Notes: a model not told the origin generated them from the sequence alone. A stretch of DNA of 64,000 nt from an uncultured Bacteroides sp. (GCA_902388495.1 CABMPP010000012.1:1-64000), one strand, 5' to 3'; positions 16,901 through 24,735 are shown, numbered from the stretch's first letter. A program made the numbers and translations.

Positions 16901-17905
16901 GGTGTACATGTAATAGCCTTTTTCGTTCTCGTTTTGTGTGGCAATGCAGAGGGGAGCCATGCCACCGTCTATTTCCGGCACTACTACGCGGGCTGTCAGT
17001 GTGCCTCCACTGACCGGAGTATTTCTATCCAACCATTCTTCGTGAGACTGTATCAGGGGAAAAGGCATAAAGAGAGGAATATTTTCCTGGTGCAGCCAGT
17101 TGATGAGTGAATCGTTGCCCAGCCGTCCCATCGGAAGATAAACAAGCCCGTCGGGATGGAGCGAGCGTATCATGTTTGCCCTTTCTTCGCCACCTGCGGT
17201 GAATGGATAGACGTTGAAGCCTGCTTCTGTCAAGCGGGATATAAGGGTGTCTACATGGGCACGGTTACCTTCCATCGGGAAGTTGAGTCCCGAAATAAAG
17301 GCGAGGTTGCAACCGCTCTCGTGATAAAGATTCTTTTGTTTCAGGTAGTCGGTTACTTCTTGCGGAGTCTTGAAGTAGCGCCCGTATTCCCGGTGATAGA
17401 ACATATTCTCCAGCAGAGGGATCGGAGCTTCGTAATCTTGATAACCCCATCGTTGAGGAGTGGCAAGATGGCGCAGGTAGCGCAGGGCGTTCCGATAGTT
17501 ATGCTTGCTGGCATTTTTGAAGTATTCGCGCAAAGTAGCTTGATCTTCATCGGTAATATTGTGGTTGACGGAATAGCTGAAGTTCCGCAAGGTGTTTGTA
17601 AATATAGGCACACCTTTGGCTGCTACCCTTTCCAGTTCGGCTATTTGTGTTTCGTCAAGGAATAAGCCTCTGCTGTACATCATGATGGCATCGTAGCCGG
17701 AAAGGTCTTTCACGTCTTCTTTCTTGATGCAGGTCACGTCTATCCGGTCGCAATCGTTGTTCAGTGCAATGTCTGCTGCTTGTGCAAGCGTGGGGTTGAT
17801 GATGAGGATGCGGGTAGGTGCCCACCAGTATTGGTAGGCTGCAAAGCAAGCTGCTATCAGTATGGCTATGCTGCAAAGGATTATTCCTAAACTTTTTCTA
17901 TTCAT
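13994..17905 (-). CDS. membrane-anchored CobN/HmuS-like chelatase large subunit
   Basis: This 1303-aa protein has a CobN/magnesium-chelatase H core: HFGTHGNLEYTPGK (around residue 545), YFYTTGNIGEGIIAKRRTHA, and VSYTFWAGEFINTEGATLAQ further on. Cytosolic CobN is of similar length, but this protein has a transmembrane helix at each end (about residues 7-24 and 1273-1295, the last followed by KKRKKE), so the catalytic body is predicted to be periplasmic. No CobS/CobT or ChlI/ChlD AAA+ partners occur nearby. Anchored CobN homologues of this type are HmuS proteins, reported to remove iron from haem. Its position under a B12 riboswitch and beside two exported CbiK proteins suggests a cobalt or corrinoid substrate instead; that part is inference. 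Confidence 0.85.
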   Translation of the reverse strand: MNRKSLGIILCSIAILIAACFAAYQYWWAPTRILIINPTLAQAADIALNNDCDRIDVTCIKKEDVKDLSGYDAIMMYSRGLFLDETQIAELERVAAKGVPIFTNTLRNFSYSVNHNITDEDQATLREYFKNASKHNYRNALRYLRHLATPQRWGYQDYEAPIPLLENMFYHREYGRYFKTPQEVTDYLKQKNLYHESGCNLAFISGLNFPMEGNRAHVDTLISRLTEAGFNVYPFTAGGEERANMIRSLHPDGLVYLPMGRLGNDSLINWLHQENIPLFMPFPLIQSHEEWLDRNTPVSGGTLTARVVVPEIDGGMAPLCIATQNENEKGYYMYTAEMERINALVDHISKYMSLQDMPNQDKRVAICYFKTPGKDALLASGMEVIPSLYNFLKRLRNEGYDVSGLPATVEEFGKQIHRDGSVMGSYAKGAQEQFLKTAHPVWLSAGQYEQWAHEVLLPEKYKEVTDRYGDAPGNLLATQDSIAVACLQFGNVLLFPQPRPALGDDEFKLVHGMPVAPPHSYLASYLYMQKGFKADALIHFGTHGNLEYTPGKNVAQSQSDWSDVLVGNLPHFYFYTTGNIGEGIIAKRRTHAVLVTYLTPPYAESGMRQRYSSLLEDIHKVLDEGTEKYQMLGIRIKKEAMRLGLHRDLDLDSIPDKPYTTEELERLDAFTEEIANEKMQGAYYTMDEPYSERDLLTTTLAVAADPLAYETARKDRDKRKITTEQLQDFTYIAHHYLPGARKRLTALLQNPPKDTASVAPELRPALLYRKQLIASTTNELNAMVRALGGGTVFPAPGGDPVLNPNVLPTGRNMYSINAENTPNPRAWEDGKRLAEATLKQYISKHGEYPRKVSYTFWAGEFINTEGATLAQVFWMLGIEPIRDGQGRVVDLKLVPSEELGRPRINVLVQVSGQLRDIAGSRLKLLTDAVRLASEAKDEVYPNYVASGTLLQEKLLVEKGASPKRAREMSVMRVFGPVNSGYSTGIMAYTEHSGSWEDEKEIAAGYLNNMGATYGDDSNWGDVQEGLFASALSETDVVIQPRQSNTWGPISLDHVYEFTGGLSLTVKTVTGKEPDAYMADYRNRTNRRMQDAKEAIAVETRATVLNPTYIQERMKGGEGTAQMFGEIFRNIFGWHVMRPSAMDKELFNDLYKMYIQDENKLGIHEYFLRVNPAAFQAITAVMLESARKGYWKASEEQLKTTAALHAQTTRDKGAACTEFVCDNVKLQAFVADQLDSKDKQTYNQNMKSVHEAATTKGKDVVLKEQKLTPEQVTRKHKINGVIIGAIVIAAFIGLVVLLKKRKKE

Positions 17906-17958
17906 AAAGAAGACATTTTAAATAGTGGGGGAATTAAGCAAGAAATAGGACTATATAT

Positions 17959-18906
17959 TTATTCCGGGTCTTTTCCGGCAGCATAAGCGGCTTTCTTGGT
18001 CATAATGTCCAGCATCCGGTGTTTCAGCCCGAAACGGATGTGTTCGATGAATATATCCTGTATTTCGGGTACTTGTCCCAAGCCTTCAAGACGTGCATTG
18101 ACCGTGAAGTCTTCTTTTTCGAGTGCTTCCTTCCATTCACCGGCAATGTCGTTCTTAGCATGGTCGCCGGCAACGAACATAAAGGGGACAAGCGTTACTT
18201 TCTTAGCTTTCGCAGCTTTGAGTTGTGCCAGCATTGTCTCGAAAGTAGGATAGCCTTCGATGGTACCTACATGGAAGTTCGTCCGTCCGGCAGCTTTCAG
18301 CATATAGTCCATCTGGCTGTAGATGGCGGTGCTGGGCGTATAAGTGCCATGACCTACGAGGACGAAGTTTTCCTTCGCAGTTTTCTTTCCCTGTGCAGGT
18401 GCATCGAGACGTTTCCCAAGTATCTCAACAACTTTTTCCGCATCTTCCGTGGAGTAGAGCAGGGGAGTGCCTACGCGGATTTCCTTGAAGAAAGGCAACA
18501 CGCTTTCTACATCGCGGCGGAGGGATTCCATTTCTACACCATCTATAATATTAGTGCTCTGCACGATGACATGTGTGTAACCCTCGCCACGCAGGCGCAG
18601 CAGAGCCTCGAGTGGAGTAATTTTATCAATGCCGCGCTGTTTCAGTCGGCGGATAATGATGCGTGAGGTATAAGCCTCTTGGAATTTCAGTTCGGGGAAG
18701 GCGGCTTGTGCCTTGGCATTGATGGCATCGATGGTCAACGCGCGGGTATCGTCGTGCGTCGTACCGAAGTGTACCATGAGCAGGGCGGCTTTGTCGCCGG
18801 GTTTCATATTTGCCAGCATATCGCTGTGTTCATGATTACCTCCCTCGTGCGCACGGCAGAGGAGGGAGATAGTCAGTATCATTAGGAGAGAGAATACTTT
18901 TTTCAT
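17959..18906 (-). CDS. cbiK: exported CbiK-type sirohydrochlorin cobaltochelatase, copy 1
   Basis: This 315-aa protein has a signal peptide (MKKVFSLLMILTISLLCRA) followed by a histidine-rich mature start (HEGGNHEHSDM) that could bind metal. The chelatase body has LLMVHFGTTHDDTRALT, FVLVGHGTYTPSTAIYSQMD and LVPFMFVAGDHAKNDIAG; VGHG and GDH carry the likely metal-binding histidines. The family inserts cobalt into sirohydrochlorin; Desulfovibrio has a periplasmic form of uncertain role. ATG 18906 gives the signal peptide and starts 11 bp after the DUF4374 stop; the longer reading would overlap that gene by more than 100 bp. It lacks close DNA identity to copy 2, so the two are old paralogues. 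Confidence 0.87.
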   Translation of the reverse strand: MKKVFSLLMILTISLLCRAHEGGNHEHSDMLANMKPGDKAALLMVHFGTTHDDTRALTIDAINAKAQAAFPELKFQEAYTSRIIIRRLKQRGIDKITPLEALLRLRGEGYTHVIVQSTNIIDGVEMESLRRDVESVLPFFKEIRVGTPLLYSTEDAEKVVEILGKRLDAPAQGKKTAKENFVLVGHGTYTPSTAIYSQMDYMLKAAGRTNFHVGTIEGYPTFETMLAQLKAAKAKKVTLVPFMFVAGDHAKNDIAGEWKEALEKEDFTVNARLEGLGQVPEIQDIFIEHIRFGLKHRMLDIMTKKAAYAAGKDPE

Positions 18907-18917
18907 GAATCGGCTTA

Positions 18918-20231
18918 TTATTTGTCGTTTTCTATCACTCTGAGGATGTCGAAGTAATAGCCTTCTGCAATTTCCACGCCTTTCTCTACCTTGCCGGTTG
19001 CAATGTCGTAGATGTAAATGCAAGGATTGGCATCTTTCGTATTTACACCGATATATGCTTTTCCGTCAACGACTACAGTGCGTTGCGCAAAACGTCCGCC
19101 ACTGTATGCTATTTCTTTACCGTCGTAGCTTAAGCGTGTTCTGCTTCCGGTAGTAAGGTCTACGATTGAGTAGTAGTGGCTGTAATCATCAATAGCAGTT
19201 CCGGCAGCATCGTTACGGGCATATACCAATGCCTTTCCATTGCCCAGGTACTGAACGGTAAGCAACTTACCGTCAGCGTCGGGATAGCCTTCATAAGTGG
19301 TATCGAAGTCTACTTCTCCCTTTTTGATGCGGATCAGGTGTCCTTGCTCCATATCATTGGCATCGGTATATGCAGCCAGGTAGAGGTTGCCTTCTTCGTC
19401 GTACATCACGCAGTTCTGTAACAGTTCTCCGTAGGCACTGCCTGCCATTTCGGCGGCAAGAGTGTTGACGTTGATGGTCTCTATCTCCATAGTAGAAGGA
19501 TTGATGGTAGCCGTCAGAAAGTTGGACGTTGCTTTGCCGCCTCTACCGGATGTGGTTTTGCCAAAGTAGAAGTAGAAGAGCTTACCTGCTTTTTCATTGT
19601 AAGTAAGGATGCCTGAAGTCGTAAATGCTTTGGCACCTTCGGGAAGAGGAAGGTCCAGAGTACCCTCGTCGAGGATTCTCAAATCATCGGCATTGAGCTT
19701 GGTCCACAGAATCTTGTCCACGTCGCCATTGGCTGCCATGATGATAAGGGTATTGTCGTCGGTCCAGGCGTGTGTATAGGAACGTACTTTATAGGTATTC
19801 TTTACGAAAGGTTGTTCCTGCTTAACTACAACTGAGTTTCCTATGATCTGCAACTTGGTGAAGCGTTCGCCGGAGTTAGGTACCTGATAATAATATTTTC
19901 CTTTGACGATGTTCTCTATGGAGTATACGTTGTTACCCTCCTTGTTGTTGAATTCAACACCGTCGTTCTTGATGTCGATCATGGTTTGGTCGGCAGTAAG
20001 GGCATCTACGCTCTTTACGATGGTACCGTTACCCTGGTTCATGCCACCATGCTTGTCTATACTCATGAAGATATCGAAGTGGTAATTGGATTTCTCCGGG
20101 GTGGGGTCGGGATCCGGATCGGGTGTCGGTTCTTCTTTTTTTGCAGGATCGTCATCATCGGAACATGCACTGAACGATACGGTCATAGCCATGACCATAA
20201 GGAAACTGAATAGCAAATGTAACTTTTTCAT
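18918..20231 (-). CDS. DUF4374 surface lipoprotein, partner of the TonB receptor
   Basis: This 437-aa lipoprotein has a signal peptide and lipobox (SFSACSDDDD, Cys about 23), then an acidic run of Asp and a Pro-Asp repeat linker (EEPTPDPDPDPTPEKS), as in surface-exposed Bacteroides lipoproteins. The rest is repeated beta strands of a DUF4374 propeller-like fold (TSGILTYNEKAGKLFYFYF, NCVMYDEEGNLYLAAYTD, AQRTVVVDGKAYIGVN). DUF4374 proteins such as XusB of B. thetaiotaomicron capture siderophore ligands for a paired receptor. This one lies 14 bp after a TonB receptor and under a B12 riboswitch, so it may capture a corrinoid or cobalt complex, playing the part BtuG plays elsewhere. The ligand is not evident from the sequence. 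Confidence 0.83.
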   Translation of the reverse strand: MKKLHLLFSFLMVMAMTVSFSACSDDDDPAKKEEPTPDPDPDPTPEKSNYHFDIFMSIDKHGGMNQGNGTIVKSVDALTADQTMIDIKNDGVEFNNKEGNNVYSIENIVKGKYYYQVPNSGERFTKLQIIGNSVVVKQEQPFVKNTYKVRSYTHAWTDDNTLIIMAANGDVDKILWTKLNADDLRILDEGTLDLPLPEGAKAFTTSGILTYNEKAGKLFYFYFGKTTSGRGGKATSNFLTATINPSTMEIETINVNTLAAEMAGSAYGELLQNCVMYDEEGNLYLAAYTDANDMEQGHLIRIKKGEVDFDTTYEGYPDADGKLLTVQYLGNGKALVYARNDAAGTAIDDYSHYYSIVDLTTGSRTRLSYDGKEIAYSGGRFAQRTVVVDGKAYIGVNTKDANPCIYIYDIATGKVEKGVEIAEGYYFDILRVIENDK

Positions 20232-20245
20232 TTGAATAAAATTTA

Positions 20246-22648
20246 TTAGTTAATAAATAATCTGAATTTAGCGAAGAAGGAGCGGCCCGGCTTCTGTAAC
20301 TTGTAGTTGTCGTAGGCCAACTTATCTAATATATTTACGCATTCCAGTGAGATGTTATATTGTCCCCGTTTCCATGAATAAGTCATATCGGCGTTGTAGA
20401 TGTGCTGTGCCGGGATGCGGGCTTTACTATCGCGTGAACCGTAGGCTTCCCAAGTCAGGAAGAACCAATGCACCCATTGATAGGTGCATCCCAGGCGTAA
20501 CTTGCTTTCGGGCAGCACTACGTTGCGGAATACATAGCTTGCTTCGGCACTGCCGAAGAGCCACGGACGGTTGGGTACGCGGTTATTGTAAGTGGCCGAT
20601 GGCTTGCCGTCGGTCTTATATCTCTTTTGGTCGCGGGCTTCCTGGAAACTGACGTTGGTGGCCAGTTGCAGTTTGCTTTGCCAGTCGTAGCGCACTTCTC
20701 CCTCTATGCCTTTGATGTTGACTGCCGGAACGTTTTCGTATTGCATCATGCCTTCCTTTTCCGATACGGTGGCTTGAATATAGTCGTCCACATAGCGGAG
20801 GAATCCGTTTGCTTCGTAGTAGATGGTGTGTCCCGATGCCGGATGCCACGTCCCGAAGACTCCCAGGTTGACGTTGTCACTGCTCTCGGGATTCAATGCT
20901 ACGTTGGCATAAATGGTGGTACCGTTGCCCAGCAATTCGCGGGCAAGGGGCAGACGGACACTATGTTCATAGGAGAGTTTTATGGAGAAAGGTTCTACAA
21001 GTGTGAAACGTGACCCGGCACCATATCCGTAGTACTCTTTGGTTACGGCACCGCTTATGTTCTTTGAACCTGTGATGCTGGGTAAATCTGTTTGCCGGAT
21101 GTTCAGGTGGTTGATGTACTCCTTGGCAAAGAAGGTGTTGTTCATTTTTCCATTGAAGAAGGACTGGTTATAGGAGAAACCGAGCACATGCTTTGCCAGG
21201 ACGTCGTTGGCGGCTTCAAAGTCAACGTCTACTTCATCGTAGCGGTTGTTTCCCGTACGACTCAGCAGGTAATTCAGGTTGAGGCTGTGATGGTGATTCA
21301 GCTGATAATTCAGATTGGCGCGGGCAATGGTCAACGGACGCTTGTAGTGACGCATGGAGCGTCCGCGTCCCGTTATTTCATTGCGTGAACTTACAATATA
21401 ATCGCCATTCCAGTCGTACTTGCGGTATGCGGTGTCCGTAGTCAGCGAGTGATCCCAGGTGTGAGACAGGAAAGCATTCAGTTGCATATTCTTCAAAATG
21501 AAGTTATGCTTCTGATAGCGTGCCGAAACGTTCCAGGCATCCGATTCCCTTTCCGCCATGCCGTAGACCTTGCTTTGAACGGAACCGGTCTGCAACTCTT
21601 TATTGACTTTGGAGTAGGATCCCGAAACAAAAAAAGCATCTGCCCATGATTTGTTGGCAAAGCCTACTTCTACTTGTCCCAGGAACGAGAAGTAATCATC
21701 GTGGAAACGTCTGCGGTTGGTCAGGACGTATTTGCGTACGTCTTCGTCCCAAACTTCAACGTCTTTCATCATATAGTCGTTCTTGGAGTAGTTTACTCCG
21801 ATGGTGGGCTTGATGATCAATCCCGTCTTAGGCTCCACAAACTGTGTGTTCAAGTCCGCTTTGTGTGTATGGAAAGAGCCGATGCCGTAGGACACGTCCA
21901 GGTAGTTTTTCTTTTCCTGCTTGGTGATGATATTGATTGCACCGCCTAAGGCATCTGTACCCAGACTGGCGGGGACTACTCCTTTATAAATCTCTATCCG
22001 GTCTATGATGTTTACCGGCAGGTTTGCCAATGAAACTTCGCTTCCTTTTGTATCCAAGGGTACTCCGTCCAGAAAGTAGCGGATTGAGTTGCCCGACATT
22101 CCGTTGATGGAGAGGTCGAAGTCCGAACCTACCCCGCCTTCCTCTCTTACCTTGATGCCGGTGGTGCGGTTCACCAGGCTGTTCAGGTTGTTCAGTGAGT
22201 TTATGATCGGTTTGATGTCGAGTGCATTGACAGCGAAAGCGCCTTCTTTCACCCGCTGTGTTTGTGTTTTGCCGTACACCTCGACCGAGTTGAGGGTGAC
22301 GGAACTTTCTTCGAGGGTGAAGTCCGCTTTCTTGTTTTGCTGAATGTTGAGGGAGGTCTTCAGGGTTTGGTAGCCCACGTATGATACGACCAGTGTGTAC
22401 TTGCCGGGCGTGATGGGTAAGGAATACCTGCCATTGTCATCGGTATATGTGCCGGAGGTTGTATTTTCCACTGCAATCGTTACCTGTGGCAGAGGGGTGC
22501 CATGCTTGTCGGTAACAGTTCCTGATAGAACAACCTTGTTTTGTGCTATTACACCTACCTTCTCGTCTTTATCTTTCAGAATACTCTGTGCGGTAGCTGT
22601 TTGTGCTGCACATAACAATACTACCCCAAGCCAATACTTGTATTTCAT
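20246..22648 (-). CDS. TonB-dependent receptor with carboxypeptidase-like domain, first gene under the B12 riboswitch
   Basis: This 800-aa receptor has a signal peptide (MKYKYWLGVVLLCAAQTATA), a carboxypeptidase-like regulatory domain at about 40-120 (LSGTVTDKHGTPLPQVTIAV, then GRYSLPITPGKYTLVVSYVG), a plug (RYFLDGVPLDTKGSEVSLAN, GTDALGGAINIITKQEKKN) and a barrel ending FFAKFRLFIN. No SusD follows; the partner is a DUF4374 lipoprotein 14 bp downstream, as in xenosiderophore systems. ATG 22648 begins the signal peptide; an upstream in-frame ATG at 22699 adds 17 residues that do not fit. The cobalamin riboswitch begins about 140 bp upstream, so B12 should repress it. A corrinoid or cobalt chelate is the likely cargo. 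Confidence 0.88.
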   Translation of the reverse strand: MKYKYWLGVVLLCAAQTATAQSILKDKDEKVGVIAQNKVVLSGTVTDKHGTPLPQVTIAVENTTSGTYTDDNGRYSLPITPGKYTLVVSYVGYQTLKTSLNIQQNKKADFTLEESSVTLNSVEVYGKTQTQRVKEGAFAVNALDIKPIINSLNNLNSLVNRTTGIKVREEGGVGSDFDLSINGMSGNSIRYFLDGVPLDTKGSEVSLANLPVNIIDRIEIYKGVVPASLGTDALGGAINIITKQEKKNYLDVSYGIGSFHTHKADLNTQFVEPKTGLIIKPTIGVNYSKNDYMMKDVEVWDEDVRKYVLTNRRRFHDDYFSFLGQVEVGFANKSWADAFFVSGSYSKVNKELQTGSVQSKVYGMAERESDAWNVSARYQKHNFILKNMQLNAFLSHTWDHSLTTDTAYRKYDWNGDYIVSSRNEITGRGRSMRHYKRPLTIARANLNYQLNHHHSLNLNYLLSRTGNNRYDEVDVDFEAANDVLAKHVLGFSYNQSFFNGKMNNTFFAKEYINHLNIRQTDLPSITGSKNISGAVTKEYYGYGAGSRFTLVEPFSIKLSYEHSVRLPLARELLGNGTTIYANVALNPESSDNVNLGVFGTWHPASGHTIYYEANGFLRYVDDYIQATVSEKEGMMQYENVPAVNIKGIEGEVRYDWQSKLQLATNVSFQEARDQKRYKTDGKPSATYNNRVPNRPWLFGSAEASYVFRNVVLPESKLRLGCTYQWVHWFFLTWEAYGSRDSKARIPAQHIYNADMTYSWKRGQYNISLECVNILDKLAYDNYKLQKPGRSFFAKFRLFIN

Positions 22649-22789
22649 CGTCAGCCGATTTTTTTTGAATAAATAAAACGGCACGTTGCTTCTATGCATG
22701 AATGGTAATGACCCGAAAGAATAAAATAGGCTACCTATTATTATTATATGGGGACATCGCTTCTAACCCTGGAAGCTACGTACTCAAGT

Positions 22790-22975
22790 TATGGAAGTTG
22801 GTAGGTATTCTGGCTCTCCTCTGCCTGTACTGCCTTCCCATTGCGCCGTCGCAACAGTGGCTTTTGTAGTTACAGGCATCTTTCTGTGAGGATTACAGCT
22901 GCAGGTACAGCTCCGGTTTTGCACCGGATTCCCTTGCATCGGTAGGCAGGTTTGTCTTCCCGATTGCCAATTCCG
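22790..22975 (-). promoter_or_regulatory. cobalamin riboswitch
   Basis: Read on the minus strand, this leader has the conserved core GGTGCAAAACCGGAGCTG (22925-22908), the AGCTGTAATCCTCACAGAAA stretch, and the B12-box region beginning GCCACTG (22861-22855) followed by GGCGCAATGGGAAGGC. These are the standard cobalamin aptamer elements in the right order. Downstream, before the receptor start, are a GCTTC...GAAGC hairpin and a short AATAGG/CCTATT hairpin followed by TTATTC (about 22730-22744), a possible expression platform. It should repress the receptor gene and probably the whole series down to the DUF2149 gene when adenosylcobalamin is abundant. Confidence 0.95.
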
Positions 22976-22978
22976 ACG

Positions 22979-22986
22979 CAAAGATA
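22979..22986 (-). promoter_or_regulatory. -7 box of the riboswitch transcript
   Basis: The minus strand reads TATCTTTG just upstream of the aptamer, so transcription would start almost at its 5' edge. No convincing TTTG lies at the -33 spacing. Confidence 0.5.
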
Positions 22987-23116
22987 AGGACAATTTTATA
23001 TTATTTCATGTTTTGTGTTCAAAAAATGTAAAATTATGCATGTATTACTCCAGGTCAGCTATTATATGATACGTTCTGTTCTACGACATCTTCTGTATTT
23101 ATTGCTTTCTTTAGAA

Positions 23117-24514
23117 CTATATTTTTTTAAAATATCCTCCGTTTTTCGGTGCACCTCTAAACTCTATTAAGTCTTTATCTTGTAAAGTCTTGATGTATCG
23201 CATTGTTGTTCTCAAACTCTTATTTAAATGTTTGCTGATTTCAGATGCATTTGAGCCAGGAGTTGTCGCCAATAAATTGATAATGGCTTGTTCATTCTCA
23301 TTTACTATGCCATTTACTATGTCATTTACTATGTCATGGTTGGCAGAGTTAGCATTTTGTCGTTTGAACACTACTGTAAACATCCCGTCCGTATGAAATT
23401 CAGGTTCAGGAAGATTAGCTTCCTTCATGGCTTCCTGCATACGGGGTATGCCGGATGCCACCCTTTCGACCAAATGCATACGGGTAAACAATCCAAAGAT
23501 TAATGGATTACGTGTCATGCTTTTATGCCCGAAATTTTTGGCTACGATAGGTAAAAGTCCTCCGGGATTGGAAACCTCTACTCGGTCATCAAACATTTCT
23601 ATAGTAATGGTTGCTCCCTGTTCGTAATAGTCACGATGGGAGAGGGCGTTAATAATGGCTTCTTTAAATACTGTAAGAGGAATTTCCCAAATCTCTTCTC
23701 TCGGTCCTGCTCCCTCAATTTTATAAGCTACTTGCAGTTTACTTTTCAGCCATGCCATAGCCTGCAAATATTGCTGGTACAGCGGACCACCAAAGCTTTT
23801 ATCATCTATGATATATACCTTAGTAGTTCCTTTGAAAAGAACGCATCTTGTTACTGCGTGTGGAAATTTTCGTTCAGGTTGTTTTCCAAAAAACATGGCT
23901 GCACCATTCTTGGCTATTCCTTTATCCGTAAATAGTTCCAAATTCTCAAATATCTGTTTGTCAGCAGTCAATGGACTTAGCTTTGCTTCCGTGCGAAAGT
24001 CTTTTATCGCTTGTTCGTCTGCATCTGTGTAGATGTTGAACCACGAACAAGGGATAGTATCAAAAAATATTTTGTTGCATTCCTGAAAGAAACTACGCAT
24101 TTCTTCGACAGTACGAAGCTTCTGTGAGTTTGTTCCCTCACGCACAAAAATAGAACCAGAAAATATATAAGGCTTATCTTTGCCTGACGGAACATCAATT
24201 ACCCAAACTGTCTTATCTTCGATACTTACCGCATACATATTACAATGAAGAGCCGGAGATATTTCACTGATAGAACCTTGAATGGCTGAACGTTTGTCAT
24301 TCTCTAAATCTGTGCCAATAATCCGTCCGTTATCATCTATACCAATGAATAAATATCCTCCGTCTGCATTAGCGAAAGCGCAAATTTCCTCTGTTAGTTC
24401 ACGAACTTTTGAGGGTACACGGACTTTGAACTCTACATTATAACCTTCTCCGCTATTAATGAGTGATTGTATGGTTTCTGTATTCAGCATAAGTTTCTTT
24501 TTAGTATGCATCAT
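23117..24514 (-). CDS. Schlafen/AlbA_2-domain ATP-binding regulator with C-terminal winged helix
   Basis: This protein of about 465 aa starts with an AlbA_2 (Schlafen-like) domain: EGYNVEFKVRVPSKVRELTE, then CAFANADGGYLFIGIDDNG and FIFSGSIFVREGTNSQ-type strands. The middle has the ATP-binding-like stretch FKEAIINALSHRDYYEQGA and VSNPGGLL. The C-terminus is a winged helix (INLLATTPGSNASEISKHLN) likely to bind DNA. A DIVNDIVNGIVNENEQ repeat links the parts. Relatives are annotated as AAA-4 or 'putative DNA-binding' regulators of unknown target. Start 24514 is about 25 bp from a good -7 box; ATGs at 24511 and 24490 are alternatives. It stands alone between the riboswitch leader and the DUF4373 gene. 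Confidence 0.82.
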   Translation of the reverse strand: MMHTKKKLMLNTETIQSLINSGEGYNVEFKVRVPSKVRELTEEICAFANADGGYLFIGIDDNGRIIGTDLENDKRSAIQGSISEISPALHCNMYAVSIEDKTVWVIDVPSGKDKPYIFSGSIFVREGTNSQKLRTVEEMRSFFQECNKIFFDTIPCSWFNIYTDADEQAIKDFRTEAKLSPLTADKQIFENLELFTDKGIAKNGAAMFFGKQPERKFPHAVTRCVLFKGTTKVYIIDDKSFGGPLYQQYLQAMAWLKSKLQVAYKIEGAGPREEIWEIPLTVFKEAIINALSHRDYYEQGATITIEMFDDRVEVSNPGGLLPIVAKNFGHKSMTRNPLIFGLFTRMHLVERVASGIPRMQEAMKEANLPEPEFHTDGMFTVVFKRQNANSANHDIVNDIVNGIVNENEQAIINLLATTPGSNASEISKHLNKSLRTTMRYIKTLQDKDLIEFRGAPKNGGYFKKI

Positions 24515-24538
24515 GCTAATATTTATACATACTTGACG

Positions 24539-24570
24539 CAAAGATAGCAAATATTTAACTTTGTAAACAA
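24539..24570 (-). promoter_or_regulatory. promoter of the Schlafen-type regulator
   Basis: TATCTTTG on the minus strand (24546-24539) is a good -7 box, with TTGTTTAC about 19 bp upstream as a fair -33 box. The transcript would have a leader of only about 20 bases. Confidence 0.6.
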
Positions 24571-24632
24571 TATTAAAAGCATAAAAATGAAAACCCAAAA
24601 AGTATTACTTCTTATAGACCTCCAAATAGGAG

Positions 24633-24735
24633 ATTAATATCGTGTCAACAGGAAATTAATTTCCTGCCGACACGATATTTGTTTCTTGTATGACACGATA
24701 TTAATACTTTGGGCGACACGAAGTTAATTTGTTCC
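24633..24735. repeat. cluster of GACACGATATTAAT palindromes
   Basis: An inverted pair of ATATCGTGTC arms (24637-24646 and 24669-24678) encloses a second perfect palindrome, CAGGAAATTAATTTCCTG (24649-24666). Two more copies of the arm follow in the same orientation: GACACGATATTAAT and the diverged GACACGAAGTTAAT. The cluster lies at the 3' end of the DUF4373 gene and runs just into its stop. It could fold as a stable RNA hairpin (terminator-like) or be a protein-binding array. Confidence 0.7.

Noticed and set aside
13994-17905. aerobic cytosolic CobN of the cobaltochelatase complex
   Set aside because: No CobS/CobT partners are present, both ends are membrane anchored, and the ring pathway here is of the anaerobic type.
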